From the NCBI GenBank assembly GCA_000708835.1, contig DF237025.1, positions 93,667-157,666 on the forward strand: a stretch of DNA of 64,000 nt, read 5' to 3'. The stretch's first letter is position 1. Every line of letters starts with the position of its first letter. Shown piece after piece: positions 11,047-23,700 of this stretch. The translations under genes and the position numbers were made by a program. The notes under the pieces are model-generated. The model was not told where the DNA came from and did no database searches. It saw only the letters and a program-made list of their open reading frames with translations. This DNA is from Klebsormidium nitens (taxonomy: Eukaryota; Streptophyta; Klebsormidiophyceae; Klebsormidiales; Klebsormidiaceae).

Positions 11047-14000
11047 ATGGATTCTTCCGATGATGTTGGAAGCATCAAGGCATTCCTGCAAAACTGCAGT
11101 GAGTCAGCCGGGCAGGTAAGTCAAATCATGTTCCTGACAAATCAAAGAGTGACCTTTGACCTACATTCTTGTGCAACGCCTGTGCTATGTAGGTCCAGCT
11201 TTTCCAAATGTGCCCCTTCTGCCTCATATGAATGCCGTCGTTCTAGCTTGAGCGTGCGCCTGTTTGAGGACGGCAGCTGTGATTGCCAAATCAATCAATG
11301 GATTGTGACAACCATAGATTGAAGTAACTTTTGTTTGACAAACCAATAAGGAGCTGCTCCATGTAGCCAATCGTCTGTGTTTCGGTGTCTGGTGGTTCGC
11401 TAGAATGAAGTTGGCACTTCTCTCTCGGTCAAGTAGTCAAGGTTGTTGAGGTTGTCCAGGATGATGTGGTGTCCGTAGGATCATGCTTCTGCCTTTCCCA
11501 TTCAGAACGTCCAATTCAGAAACATTTCAAGCCTGCTCCATCAAGGAATGTCTGACTTGGCCGCCAAGGGCCGCACCTGCACATTTGACATCCTTGACAT
11601 CGTTGATGCAGGCCTACAACAACTTCAAAGGTCTCCTGCAAAAGCTGGAGGATCCTCAATCCAGAGTTGCGACCCGAGTCTTCCTGGATGCAGTATACAA
11701 GTATGTGCAGAAAGAGGAGGCTGGGATTGACAGCCTCGCTAAGTACCACTTCAGGCTCCATGAGCTGGCCCTCTGCTATGAGGGTAGGCCGCTCCGCCTT
11801 CGGCTCTTTGGATTTCCGCAAACTGATTGATGGGACATACATCATCAGCTGTTGCCTGGTAGCTTTGAATTAGGCGGACCGGTTGTTGCCTTAGCACAAC
11901 TTCTGTGAGTTTCTGAGATGACTGCTTCCACACAGGGCATTGTATTTGCTGCCCGCTCAAAAGCAATGTGAAGATTCTGGAGGAGTGAACTTCTCTACAA
12001 GATTGTGACAGGGCCTCGCTGTTCAGTGGCGTTTGGTGCAGAGAAATCAGCTTGGTGCAGACTCGATGAGGTTTCAGCTCTTTTCGAACATTATCCTCTG
12101 ACTTATGATCAACGCAGTGAGTTTAATAATCGAAGACTGAGAGGAAAGTATGACGATCTTTCACGCATGTTTCAGGTTGGGAGCATGAAGCTGAAAGGCA
12201 GAAGTTGCAGCTGCTGGAGCTCCCTGGAATCTTCATCCCAGAGGAGTGGTCCTTCACCTTCTTTGAGGGGTAAGGAGGGGCGCTCAGGCTACAGTTGTAA
12301 CCTTGGCGACTCACCTGCGGACGCTGGTCAAGGCTTCAAGGTTCCAGCACTACAATACGCGACACTGTATCGCAATTGTTTTCCGTCTGGCCTTCTATGT
12401 AAGTGCCTCTGAATGTAAGCAGATGGGTGTGCCTGCAAAAAGCTTGTCGAAGCTGGATCCAGCACGCCTCCCATTTCACAATATCAGGTCATCAGAAGTT
12501 TGGTTTTGTTGCAGGCTTTCGCGCTACCCTGAGAGCGAGTTCCGGGACAGAGACGTCTGCGAACTCGGGTGTGGCAATGGCTGGGTCAGTCTGGCCCTAG
12601 CTGAGCGGTGGTCCCCCAGGAAGGTGCGGGCAACAACTTAGCTCAGATCTCCTTTTCCGCTACCATGTCCAGCGGTGCACACCAGTTTGCATTTTGTGTC
12701 ATAGGGACAAGCGACCCCTGATACTCCTGTCTCAATCTGTCCATGTCTTAGCAAGAGCGGGCTTGTGAGAACTGTATCGCCCTTCGCTCTTGCTTCAGAT
12801 TGGATAAACTCTGCTGCCCCGGCCAGTGAAGGAGCAGAAACCACAAAATCCTTACTTCTTCTTGATGTCTCATCCAACGTCCAGGTTATTGGCCTGGATA
12901 TCAACCCGCGCGCCATCAAGTGCGCTCAAATCAACCTGTTCCTCAACGCACTGAACCCTGACGGCAGCCCCTGCCTCGACTCCGAGGGCAAGTCCCTGCT
13001 GGACCGCGTCGAGTTCCACGTCAGCGACCTGCTGGCTCACTGCATTGAGAACAAGATCGTCCTGGACCGGATCGTTGGTTGCATCCCTCAAGTAAGGCTG
13101 AAGAAAGCAGGGTTATGGTTTCCGGTTTGGTCTGCTCGAGGAGACATTGCAAAGAGGTTGGTCTAGGCTAGCTTTAAAATCCCGTACTCTTCACGCTTCA
13201 GCTCATCCGATGTTAAGAGAGCTTACTCTGCTGGAAAGGCTCGTCGCGCATATTTATCCAGCATTCCAGATTGTTCTGTGCTTGGCAGAGGACAAGCCAA
13301 TGATTGGTATGAGCAACTTTCTAGCTTCACCGTTTCTGCCCACAGCTTGCTAGGAAGCTATAAAAATCCTGAGCGGATGCTTTCTCGTGACAGATCTTGA
13401 ACCCCGATCCGGCCGCAATGTCGAAGTTGGTCGTTGAGAACGCGAGCGAGGAGTTCCTCTACTCCCTCAGCAACTACTGCAGTATGCAGGTGACATGCCA
13501 CGATTTGTCTAGATGACATCTGGTTTGATTCGCCATTTGATGCATTTTTTGCTTGTGATTCAATGCTTTTCGCTTCTCTTTCCATGATGCATAGTTCCTC
13601 AGAAGATTATGGCGGTTCTGCAAGCTTCAGAAGAATCCGAAAGTCGCCCTGGATTGCTCCGAGTAGGAACTGTTTCGGCGACTTCGATGCCGTCTGGAAT
13701 TCGAAAACGGACGCCCTCGTACAGAACCCTCTGCTAACCGTCTCCTCTTCCGCCAACCGTCTCATCTTGGGCTCTCTTGCACTTCTCACAGGGGTTCGTG
13801 GAGGACCAGTTTGGTCTCGGGCTGATTGCCCGCGCCTTGGAGGAGTCGATCCAGGTAATCAAGCCGGCAGGCTCCATCATAATGAACATGGGCGGCCGAC
13901 CGGGGCAAGCGGTCCTAGAGCGGCTCTACCGGCGCAGGGGGTTCAACATACGCAAGGTGCGCGGACTCGTTTCATGACATTTGACTACTGCCTTGTGATA

Positions 14001-17000
14001 AGCCGGCAAAATTTCTTCGATCGTCTCTGAGGTTTGCCGTGATGCGGCTCGTATCGTACTCCAGCAGAATCTCCCAATTGCGCCATCGCTGAATCATAAC
14101 CTGGTCGCTTACAAGCATCACTTCTGTAATAAGCCGAATTGAAAGGTGGAGTGGAGTTCCATCATCCCCTCTGCACTTGGAACCCTTCTTGTCGAGCTTG
14201 AGAGCCTTGCTTCGAGACGGAAAGCATTTTCGGTCTTCCGCAAATTTTGGGATGTGAAATAGGTCGGTCAAGCTCGAATCTCCTGTGCTTCTTTTTCCAG
14301 GTCTGGCAAACCCGCGTAGGCCAGGCGGCTGACACCGACATCCTGGCGCTGGTAGAGATCGAGCGCAACAGCCGCCACAAGTTCGAGTTCTTCATGGGCC
14401 CCGTGGGGGTGGACCAGCCAATCAGCGCCAAGACGGCATATGCCTTTGCAAAGTCCGGGGGCAAGATCTACCACGGTCTCAGCGTGTTCGAGGCGAGGAT
14501 GCGTCAGCCCAACCAGGTAAACAAGCCGCACAGGTGTTCATGTCGAGTCTCGTTGAGGACAGAAGGTGGTGGACTTGCCCAGTTTGTGCTTTCTGTTTCG
14601 GCTTGCTCTGTAATTTTAGCCGTACTGTGCGCAGAAGTGACATGCTCGCTCCCGCTTCTCTTTTCTGCTCGTTGCTAGGGCTCGTTTGTAACGTTCCTTC
14701 GATCACAAAGTCCAGGCTTTCTGTCGGTGGTCCATCCAAGCAGGAAAGTTTCCCGTTTCTCCCTTGGGTCGAATATTCAGAAAACGGCATCCAACGTTCG
14801 AGCAAACTCTGCTACCAGTAGGATGTCTCTGTGGCCCATTGACTCCACTTTATTCTGCTCTGCCCACAGGTGAAGCGCATCTTCCAGTTCCTGTCCGACC
14901 CCGACTTCTCGGACACCCGCAGCGCGCTCGACCTGTCTTTCTCGTCCGAAGCCGTCGCGGACGAGAAGATTGCGTTCCTCGCGCACCTCGCCAAGTACCT
15001 CCAAACCTCTCCAAACTTCCCGTACGAACAGGCCGCGGGGTCCGACACGTTCCGGAACCACCTCGCGACCTTCCTCCGCCTCTACTTCCGGGTTCCGCTA
15101 ACCCAGGATAACCTGGTTATCGCCCCTTCCCGGCCGGTGCTAATCGAAAACGTGATTACGATTTACGCGCCAAGGTTGGCGCTCGTTGACGCGAGTTTGA
15201 CGGCGGGCCTGCCGCGGAAGTGGCTCGCGACCGAGCCGCCAAAGGAGGGCGGGGCAAGGCAGAGTCTAGAATCGGGCCCGGTCGTGATTGAGGCGCCCTC
15301 CAGGGCGGACCTGGTTCTGAAGCTCGTCAAGGCGCTGAAGCCGGAGCTGGTGGTCGTGGCACTCCCCGAGTTCGAGGTGAGGAGCGATTCGTTGGGGTTC
15401 CGCTCATCAACGCAACCGATTTGCGCTTTCTTTACTGCCAGCTCGTACCGGCAGTGATTTTTCTTGTCAAATTAGTAAATGCCTCGACACTACAGACATG
15501 CGGACATGTCGCAGCTCTGAACCGTGTCGCCGACAGGTTGTTTGTGTGGATCTAACTGTGACAGGCGATTGCGCTTTTTGTAACAAGGTCGCATCTCAAA
15601 ATACACTTGCACGAACCTCTTTTCCTGCCTGGTAATGCGTCCCCTGTCAGCGTGCAGTCTTCCTCGTCTCCACCTTCGTTTCTCGAGTTGCCATTCCGTC
15701 CTCTTCTCACGCACCCCAGGTAGTCGGCCAAAATCTTCGAGTAGCATTTTGGACGTGACTGCTTCTTTGCAGTGAAGTCGTGGGCGATCTTTCAATTACT
15801 GCTCCTGCATATCTTTCACTCCCTTTTTTTTAAAAGCAGCGTGTCCACGATCATGCTACACGTTCAGCTCACATCAAATCCTCATCTCGCGTTGTCCAGG
15901 TTCGGACGGCGACCGCGTTCGAGCAGCTTTTGGACGCATTCACGGACGTGGGCGCCCGATTGATGGTCGACCTGAGTGACCATTCAGACCTGTCCAGTGT
16001 CCTTTAAGTTCCACCTTTGCTCCGTTTTCGAGTGCACGATCTAACGGAAACTCGTTTTGTCCAGGTTCGGACGGCGACCGCGTTCGAGCAGCTTTTGGAC
16101 GCGACTGCGGACGTGGGCGCCCGGTTGATGGTCGACTTGAGCGACCACTTGGACCTCTCCAGTCTCCCTGGGGCCAACGGCGTGCTCGAGTTTATGGCCT
16201 CGAAGCCGCTACCTGCACATGCCGCCATCATTTGCGGCCTGGTCAAGAACCAGGTGAGAGATCCTGTTTAGTGACCTGTCGAGCGTCGATGAGGCATCTC
16301 TTTGTGTTTGCATTCTTGAAGCTGACGTGCTTCGTGGCTAAATGTTCTGCATGCTTCCAATCACCCCACGCAGTTGTATTACGAGTGTCTTAGACCTGCG
16401 ACAGCCTGCGGTTTGGAAGTTGCTGAACTTGTGGAAGTTCTAACTAAGAAGTTCGGCATCTAGAAAAGCCTGTTGCCGACTTTGCAAGTGCGAATTGAGA
16501 ACAAACATATGATGACGCGCCCCGCTGACACTTTCGGACGGACTCAAACGAACTTGGACGCATTTACTTCAGGTGTACTCGGACCTCCGTGTTGCTTTCG
16601 CCATCTCCGAGAACCTCGACTTCCTGAAGGGCCTCACCTGTGCTGGCGAGCTGACCTTCAACCGATCGCCCATTTTGGCGCAGCTGTATTACCAGGTACG
16701 GATCTCCATTACAATGCCACGTTTTCCAGTAGAGTGCATTTGCAAGAGTTGACCAAGTCCAAGGCTTTGTGACGCTTGCAATGTCCTTCTTATTTTCACA
16801 AGGCTGATTTGATTAGTCTTCAGGTCACGTTGAGTACTTTTGAGCTGTGGACAGACGCAATCCGTTCAACTAGTCTCCTTGTCGCCACCACCCCAAGCTC
16901 ATTCGTGTTCTCTCTTAAAAAGCGCCAAGCCTTTCACGGAGTTGGCAACAACCCAGCTAAGCAAGCATAAGTCCTTTCATTCCCGGCAGCCCATATTTCT

Positions 17001-19449
17001 CCCCGCTCTCGTTCTCTTCAGGACCTCCTCCACGAGCTGCTCGCCTTCCAGATCCCCGACCGCCGCTCCCTCCACGTCCGGCCCCCAGCCCCTGAGTCCG
17101 ACGCCGTCCGATCCCAATTCATCGGCTTCACCGCCAGCGCCCTCCGCGCCTTTTCACACCCGTCGCTCCAGCACCTGGAGCCTCTTCCCACCCTCGAACC
17201 CGTGCCCATGAACATGGGTGAGAACCGGCTCCCGACGCCGACGCCCGTGAAGCGCTTCGCGTTCGAGAGCTTCGCCCGGCAGAACATCTCGGACGCGGAG
17301 TCGGACCCGCGGCCGGAGATTTTGGCGATCCTGCTGCAGCGGTTGGGTGCGCGCCCTGAGCACGCCTACGAGGTGCATCTCGGGGACGGAGTCGCGCCTC
17401 TAGTTGCGCGGCTGCTGGCGGCGTGCGCGGAGGAGGGCGGGACGCTCTTGTACCCCAGGTGGGCTGCCGACAAGTTTAGTTAAGCCGCCTTGATACAACT
17501 CGTTCCCTTTGAAAGCAGTCATAAAGCAAAGGGCCAGCTATGTAGCTGAAGATAGCACTCCCCCTACTTGACAATCGCTCCAGCATTGAGCCCTCAGGTA
17601 AGCATGTGACAGAGTTGAGGTCGAAACCGCCAGCTTCCGACCTTCGTAACATCAGTTCAAGTTCAAGTTGCAGACAACCAGGGTGCGAGCGGAGGTGACT
17701 CGCTGCGGCCCTCTTTACTGGTCTTCAACAGAAACTCAAGCGAAGTGAATTGAAAACTTCGCACGAACAAATCTACCTCGTTCTTCGATCCTCACCCGAG
17801 TCGTCGTTCCTTTCTTGGCAGTGGCATGTATGGAGCCCTCACTGCTACGGCTCAGCTGTACAACGCGAAGGCATCGGCGATCAAAACGGACGTCGCCGAC
17901 CTTTTCAAGCTCACCCCGGACCAACTCCGCTCAGCCCTCGCCACGCACCACCACAAACCCTGGCTCGCTCTAGTTGCCCCGACCGTGAACCCCACGGGGG
18001 CGATTTACACCCCCTTGGAGCTGCTCGAGATACTGACAGTGGCCAAGGCGCACGGCGTCAAGGTGCTTATTGACACCACCTTCTCCGGGCTGAATTTCGA
18101 GCCTGCCGTGAGCACGCCCCGGGGGCCTGGGGCTGGTGTGAACGCGGCCCTTGGGCTGGGGGCGCTTTTGGAGCCGGCGGGAGGGTATGCGGTCGCAGTG
18201 CTGGGGGGCATTGCGAAGGAGTTCTCGGCGGGTGGATTGAGGTGAGGGACTGTTTAGCCGCTTGATAGGATACATGTTCCATAGCGATTCCACATGAGTC
18301 GGCTTTCTGAAAGTGGTGCACTCTGGTAGCTGGAGGAAGCGGCCGTTCTATTTGGTTTACGACTTATCAACTCTGAAGTAGAACCACGTTACGATAGGTG
18401 GATAAGTGGGCAGAGCCACCGACGTTTTTTGTGGGCGCCTTTGCCCATGTGCTCTTCGAGAATACACCGCCGGTCGACGCCGCAAAGAAAGCGATTGCAG
18501 CTGCGAAATTGCATCTCGAGAACATTCTTCTCAATTTGGCATCAATCGCTGAACACGATTTGAGTAGGAACATCCCCGCCTCTAGACTAAGGTGTTTCTC
18601 CGGCTCTTCTTGCGCATCATTAGTTGCAGCTGACTCACTTTTGTTGCTTGCCAGGTTTGGCTACGCCGTGACGCAGGACCCTTTCCTGTCGGACGCCCTG
18701 AAACAGGGCGTTCAAAGCAGCCCCCATCAGACGCTTCTCTACGCTGCCAAGAAAATCCTGGCTGCCCGCGTGAATGCGGATGAGCCCATCACGAGCCAAT
18801 TGGCACAGCAAAGGCGGCTTCTGCAGGTGAGGTTCTCTCCCCTTGCGGAGCGCAAGTGGAAAAGTCAGTGTTGACCGTTTGGTCTCTACGTTCCTCTCTG
18901 CGGTCCTGCTGTATAAAGGCAAGCAGACTTCGATTGGCTTTTTGGTACTGGAATACAGATGCAGGCTCGATAAGCCCTGCCAACCTAATCTGAGAGGCGG
19001 CCGGCGGCTCGGGGGCTTTCTTGCAAGCTTCGCGTGCGCTTTGTCTTGGCATGTGTCGACTGCCCTTTCGGACATGCCTTGAGCTTGAGCTCGGAGTTGG
19101 AAACGGACTTCGCTGCACTTTTTTGCAGGAGCGAGTTCAGAAATTCTCCCAGCTACTGACCAAGTCCGGATGGGAGGTCCTACTTCCGCACGGGGGCCTC
19201 TTCTTGATTGCCAAGCCGGCAGCCCACCTCGGGAAACCGTTCTCATACAAGACGCCGACCGGCGTCAAGACTGTACAACTAGACGCGGACAACATCCGAG
19301 AGGCCCTGTACTATACGACCGGCATCCTAGTCAATAGCAGCTCGTGGATGAGCCTCGACAATTACTGTAGGTTCGTGCTGAGCATAGAGGAGGAGAAGTT
19401 CCAGCGGGTCGCCGGGCTCATGGAGAAGTTTGTATCGTGTAAAGAATGA
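11047..19449 (+). CDS. MMT: Methionine S-methyltransferase
   Basis: Cytosolic enzyme transferring methyl from S-adenosylmethionine to methionine to make S-methylmethionine. Fifteen exons: 11047-11115, 11612-11783, 12176-12269, 12515-12623, 12885-13091, 13394-13489, 13792-13956, 14301-14516, 14870-15376, 16065-16253, 16573-16695, 17022-17458, 17822-18241, 18655-18826, 19129-19449. All phases agree and the product is about 1098 residues, close to the plant enzyme (about 1070). The N-terminal methyltransferase domain shows the SAM motif ELGCGNGW (residues 128-135), then GLDINPRAI and DRIVGCIPQ. The C-terminal half is a class I aminotransferase-like domain with NPTG, IDTTFSG and AKEFSAGGLRFGY. 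Unusually, N851, D879, K927 and R935 correspond to the cofactor residues of aspartate aminotransferase. Intron 9 holds a ghost copy of exon 10. Identification is secure. Confidence 0.95.
15900..15999 (+). repeat. Ghost copy of MMT exon 10 start
   Basis: About 100 bases, with their own CAG acceptor, closely repeat the first half of exon 10 (16065-16253), 165 bases upstream. The copy reads in frame as VRTATAFEQLLDAF and then breaks into a TAA stop near 16005. No donor is visible, so it is not a complete cassette exon. Confidence 0.9.
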
Positions 19450-20703
19450 GCACTTCCAACTTGCGGCACTTGCTCGATCATGAACACCGCCGACTGATTG
19501 GTAGAACGGAATCGCTGGCCGGAAGGAGGAGTGAACTTGATTGGAGGCTCTGGCTCGAATCTTTTATCCAGGCACTGTTGCAGGTACTTCGGAGGATATG
19601 CCCAAGAGGGCACACTTTATATTCTGTTGGCTTCGACCAACTCAACGGTGTCACTTCTCTATCCTCTGATGCACAACCCTCTGGTGTGGCAGCTTACTAT
19701 CACACATGCGACATATCATGCAGTAAGCACAAACAAATGCCGCATATCGAGGCACGAACTTACTGGTGTTTTGCGGAGTGCTGAGCATATCGACCTTCAA
19801 CTACAGCTAGGTACGGTACGGTAGTTTCGAATGCACGCCCTTCCAAATGGTGAGATTGCTCCATCCAATATCGAGCTGTTATGTTGAAAAGTGGTATGCT
19901 TCACAGTCCATAACCACGTCTAGGGCTGCCCAGAAGAATCTCAGCAAGCCATCATTGTGCGCAATCAATTTCTCAAGTCTTCGTTGTATCATGTTTTAGC
20001 CCCGGGGGCGGTTGAGTTGGAGTCGGCCCGGGCCCGGAATGGCGATCACGTTGGTGGCCCATGCATATGTGGCTACGGCGTCTGAAAAGAGAACATCACG
20101 GAAAAAAGACAACAGTGACCGATGCATGTGCAAAACCGGCCCCGCTTCTATCCAAATGAAAGGGCGACCCAAGCCCAGTTTTGCGAAGTACATCTGCCAG
20201 TGCCACCCACAGTAAAGGTTGTACTGTTTATCTCCTACTTTAGAGCAGCCGCCGACAATTGCATTGGCGATAGTACACAGCGGGGGCTAAGATACAAATC
20301 TCGTAAACCGCGGCGGCTGTGAACTTTTGACTTGGACTCCTACACGCTTCAATCGACTCCTAAACCGCATTCAAGTAGTTGCTTACGAGCTGATCCAATG
20401 CTCCGTCAGGCGCTTCCACGCGCGCGCCATATATGTAAGAAAACAGTCTAAATCCTTGCGCAACGTCGGCTCAACGGCGCAGTAGTAAAGCGATCCGCTG
20501 CCAACGGTCCGTCTTTGGGCGACTCAAACGCCGTACACATCTGGCAATTTCCGCCCCGCGTTTGGTCGCCCTTTTCAATAAGCTATCGCATCCCCGAGAC
20601 CCTTTCCTGTCCCCACACTTCTGCTCTCCTGCTCACCAACACGTACTCCGTTCCGATCTCTTACCCTCCTGAGCGCCCATCCCACCGCCGCACGCGTGTC
20701 AAT
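19450..20703. other. Intergenic between convergent MMT and AMT-B
   Basis: It holds the 3' flanks of two converging genes. A GC-rich patch with CCCGGGCCCGG-type palindromic strings lies near 20000-20040. Open frames here are short and unrecognised. Confidence 0.5.
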
Positions 20704-23700
20704 CTACACCATCGCCTTGGCCCCTTTTCCGTTTCCGTCCTCCACCCCCCCGGGCGTGCCCGGCTCCGTTCCGCCGATCTTCCGCTCGCCGTGCGTGGTC
20801 CGGTCGTATCCGTACCACCCGTGCACGGACTCGTCATACGTGAGGCCCTCTCCCCAGAGGGCATATGCCTCCTCCCCGTGCGCCGCGTCGTCGCCGATCT
20901 CCAGGTGCTCGTCCGACATCCGGATGGGCACGACCAGCTTCAGGAACAGCATGATGAGTGACGTCATCACGATGTTCCAGCCGACGATGAACATCGCGCC
21001 CGCGAGCTGCTTGCCGACCTGCGCCGGGGGGGAGGGGCGGTGTGACTGAGTCTGGTGGGAAGGTCCAGAAGCTTGAAAGGTTCGTTTTTCCTACATGGAA
21101 ACTATCAAAATCGTTGCAAGAAGACGAGCGCGGTCTACATCGTGATCCGCGCAGCCGGGAATAGTGGGGGTGTGAAGCAGAGTTTGCGAGTGGGCAACTA
21201 GAGGCAGAGGCAGAAAGCTTGCTCGATCGACCCACGAGAAGAAGAAGCGCCGAACAAGGACATTTTCTCCCAAAAACGTGCCTCATGGCATTCCAACATG
21301 GAGACGGGAAGATATTTCTCTCGCGGACCGTCCCCGCAACTGGCACACATCTGCACCATCTCATCCGTCAATTAAAGCACCCACTAAAGTCGGCTTCTGC
21401 GGCTACTCACCGGCGAACACATCGGCTGCGTGTTTTTCCAGAACCTCAGCACCGAAGCACATCCACGGAAAGCGACGAGGACAAGCCGAGGATCACAGAA
21501 GTAGCAAAAAAACGACATATTGGGAGACGGGAAACGAAGGACCCACCTGCCCGATTCCTCCCTGGACGAGCCCATTAGACGGCAGGCACGTCGGAAATGA
21601 CGCCGCCAGGTCGCGGTTTGTACGGATCTACCGCTTCAACACAACGGCTCGCTGTCTATCCGGATTCTCAGAAGGGATCAGCACCGAAAAGCGATGAAAT
21701 AATCTGATGGCGCATGATCATTAAGCATACTAGAGAAAAAGTATACGCGCGACGAGAAGAAGAAGATACTAACCTGCCCAATACCGCCCTGGATGAGCCC
21801 ATTCGACGGCAGATACGTCGGAAACGACGCCGCAAGATCGCGCGTCGTAAATACCCCGGTGAGGAAACCCCCCAAGATGCCGGTAACGCAGTGCGTGTGC
21901 ACCACGCCGAGCGTGTCGTCGATGTGCTTCAGGAGGGGCACTTTGCGCGCGAGCACCATCATGGTGAACCAGGGGACGGAGCCGGAGAACATGCCCTCCA
22001 CGATCGCGGCCCACCCGGGGATGAAGCCTGCGGGTTAAGAGAGGGTTAAGCGTGGGTTAGCAATGTGAACTCTTGGATGCTTCTGTGAACTTTACCGTTC
22101 GTAGTACCATTTCATTAGTCAGGGTCGAGGGTTCAGAGCNNNNNNNNNNNNNNNNNNNNNNNNNNNNNNNNNNNNNNNNNNNNNNNNNNNNNNNNNNNNN
22201 NNNNNNNNNNNNNNNNNNNNNNNNNNNNNNNNNNNNNNNNNNNNNNNNNNNNNNNNNNNNNNNNNNNNNNNNNNNNNNNNNNNNNNNNNNNNNNNNNNNN
22301 NNNNNNNNNNNNNNNNNNNNNNNNNNNNNNNNNNNNNNNNNNNNNNNNNNNNNNNNNNNNNNNNNNNNNNNNNNNNNNNNNNNNNNNNNNNNNNNNNNNN
22401 NNNNNNNNNNNNNNNNNNNNNNNNNNNNNNNNNNNNNNNNNNNNNNNNNNNNNNNNNNNNNNNNNNNNNNNNNNNNNNNNNNNNNNNNNNNNNNNNNNNN
22501 NNNNNNNNNNNNNNNNNNNNNNNNNNNNNNNNNNNNNNNNNNNNNNNNNNNNNNNNNNNNNNNNNNNNNNNNNNNNNNNNNNNNNNNNNNNNNNNNNNNN
22601 NNNNNNNNNNNNNNNNNNNNNNNNNNNNNNNNNNNNNNNNNNNNNNNNNNNNNNNNNNNNNNNNNNNNNNNNNNNNNNNNNNNNNNNNNNNNNNNNNNNN
22701 NNNNNNNNNNNNNNNNNNNNNNNNNNNNNNNNNNNNNNNNNNNNNNNNNNNNNNNNNNNNNNNNNNNNNNNNNNNNNNNNNNNNNNNNNNNNNNNNNNNN
22801 NNGGTAGATGCCCCCACTATCGCGGCCCCCCCCGGGGATGAAGCCTGCGGGTTAAGAATCAGTTAAGGGTGGGTCAGCCGGTTCGGATCTTAAGAACTCT
22901 GAGAAGACGAATCTGGTGCCACCAAGAACTTTGCAAGCAGGGGTGGAGCCGAGAATATGCCCTCCACGATCGCGGCCCACCCGGGGATGAAGCCTGCGGG
23001 TTAAAATTCAGTCAACTTAACTCGCCGGTTTGGATCTTGAAATCAGTGGGAAGACGATTCTGGTGCCACCAAGAACTTTGCCAAGCAGGGACTGAGTCGG
23101 AGGAGACGGCCTCCACAATCGCGGCCCACCCGCGGAGAAGTCTGCGGGGAAACGCGGGTTAAGGGTGAGCTAACATTTCAAATCTTCGAACGCGGTGTGA
23201 AGACGTTCTTTATGGAATCTGTTTAAATCAGGTTTGCAATTTCAGAGGCGTATCTACTATCGCGGTAAACAACCCAGGTGAAGCCTGCGGAACTGCTGGT
23301 TTTGAGAGTGGATTAGCAAATCTGGCTCAGAAAAGCGTTTGAAAAGACTTTTTCTTTGCTATGAAGTTGGGCGCCATGAATAACAACCCTTTTTCCCCAG
23401 AAGGAACAAGTACGTTAGGATTGGGTTAGCAGGTTCGAATCGAGAAAGCGTTCTTTGCACGTCGTCAGTGCCTCGATCGGGGGTTGGCGGTTCAAGCCGT
23501 AAATTGGCGGCCCACAAGAAGATGAGGCCTGCACAAAGATGACTGGCACAAAATTGTCGCCCTCGTCTTTAAGAAAGGTATGATTACACCTCTACCGTCG
23601 ACCTTCCGCTAAATGGAACCTGCCACGAAAACGAACCGCCATTGAGAAGATTTTTCTGATCGACCTTTTACAAACTTTGCCGACGGTGGACCGGGATCAC

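Noticed and set aside
10566-11078. 170-residue minus-strand open frame upstream of MMT
   Set aside because: It overlaps the MMT start codon, has no family resemblance and low-complexity composition; most likely a chance frame in the shared promoter.
18398-18654. Open frame in MMT intron 13 that continues in frame into exon 14
   Set aside because: The phase from exon 13 (AG + G) and the family alignment require the acceptor at 18654; the intronic peptide has no counterpart in MMT proteins.
22073-22817. Open frames of 244 and 232 residues across the N run
   Set aside because: They consist almost entirely of undetermined bases.
23430-23445. GGTTCGAATC resembling a tRNA B box
   Set aside because: It is part of the repeated spacer of the AMT-B ghost array (compare GGTTCGGATC near 22880), and no A box or cloverleaf is found.
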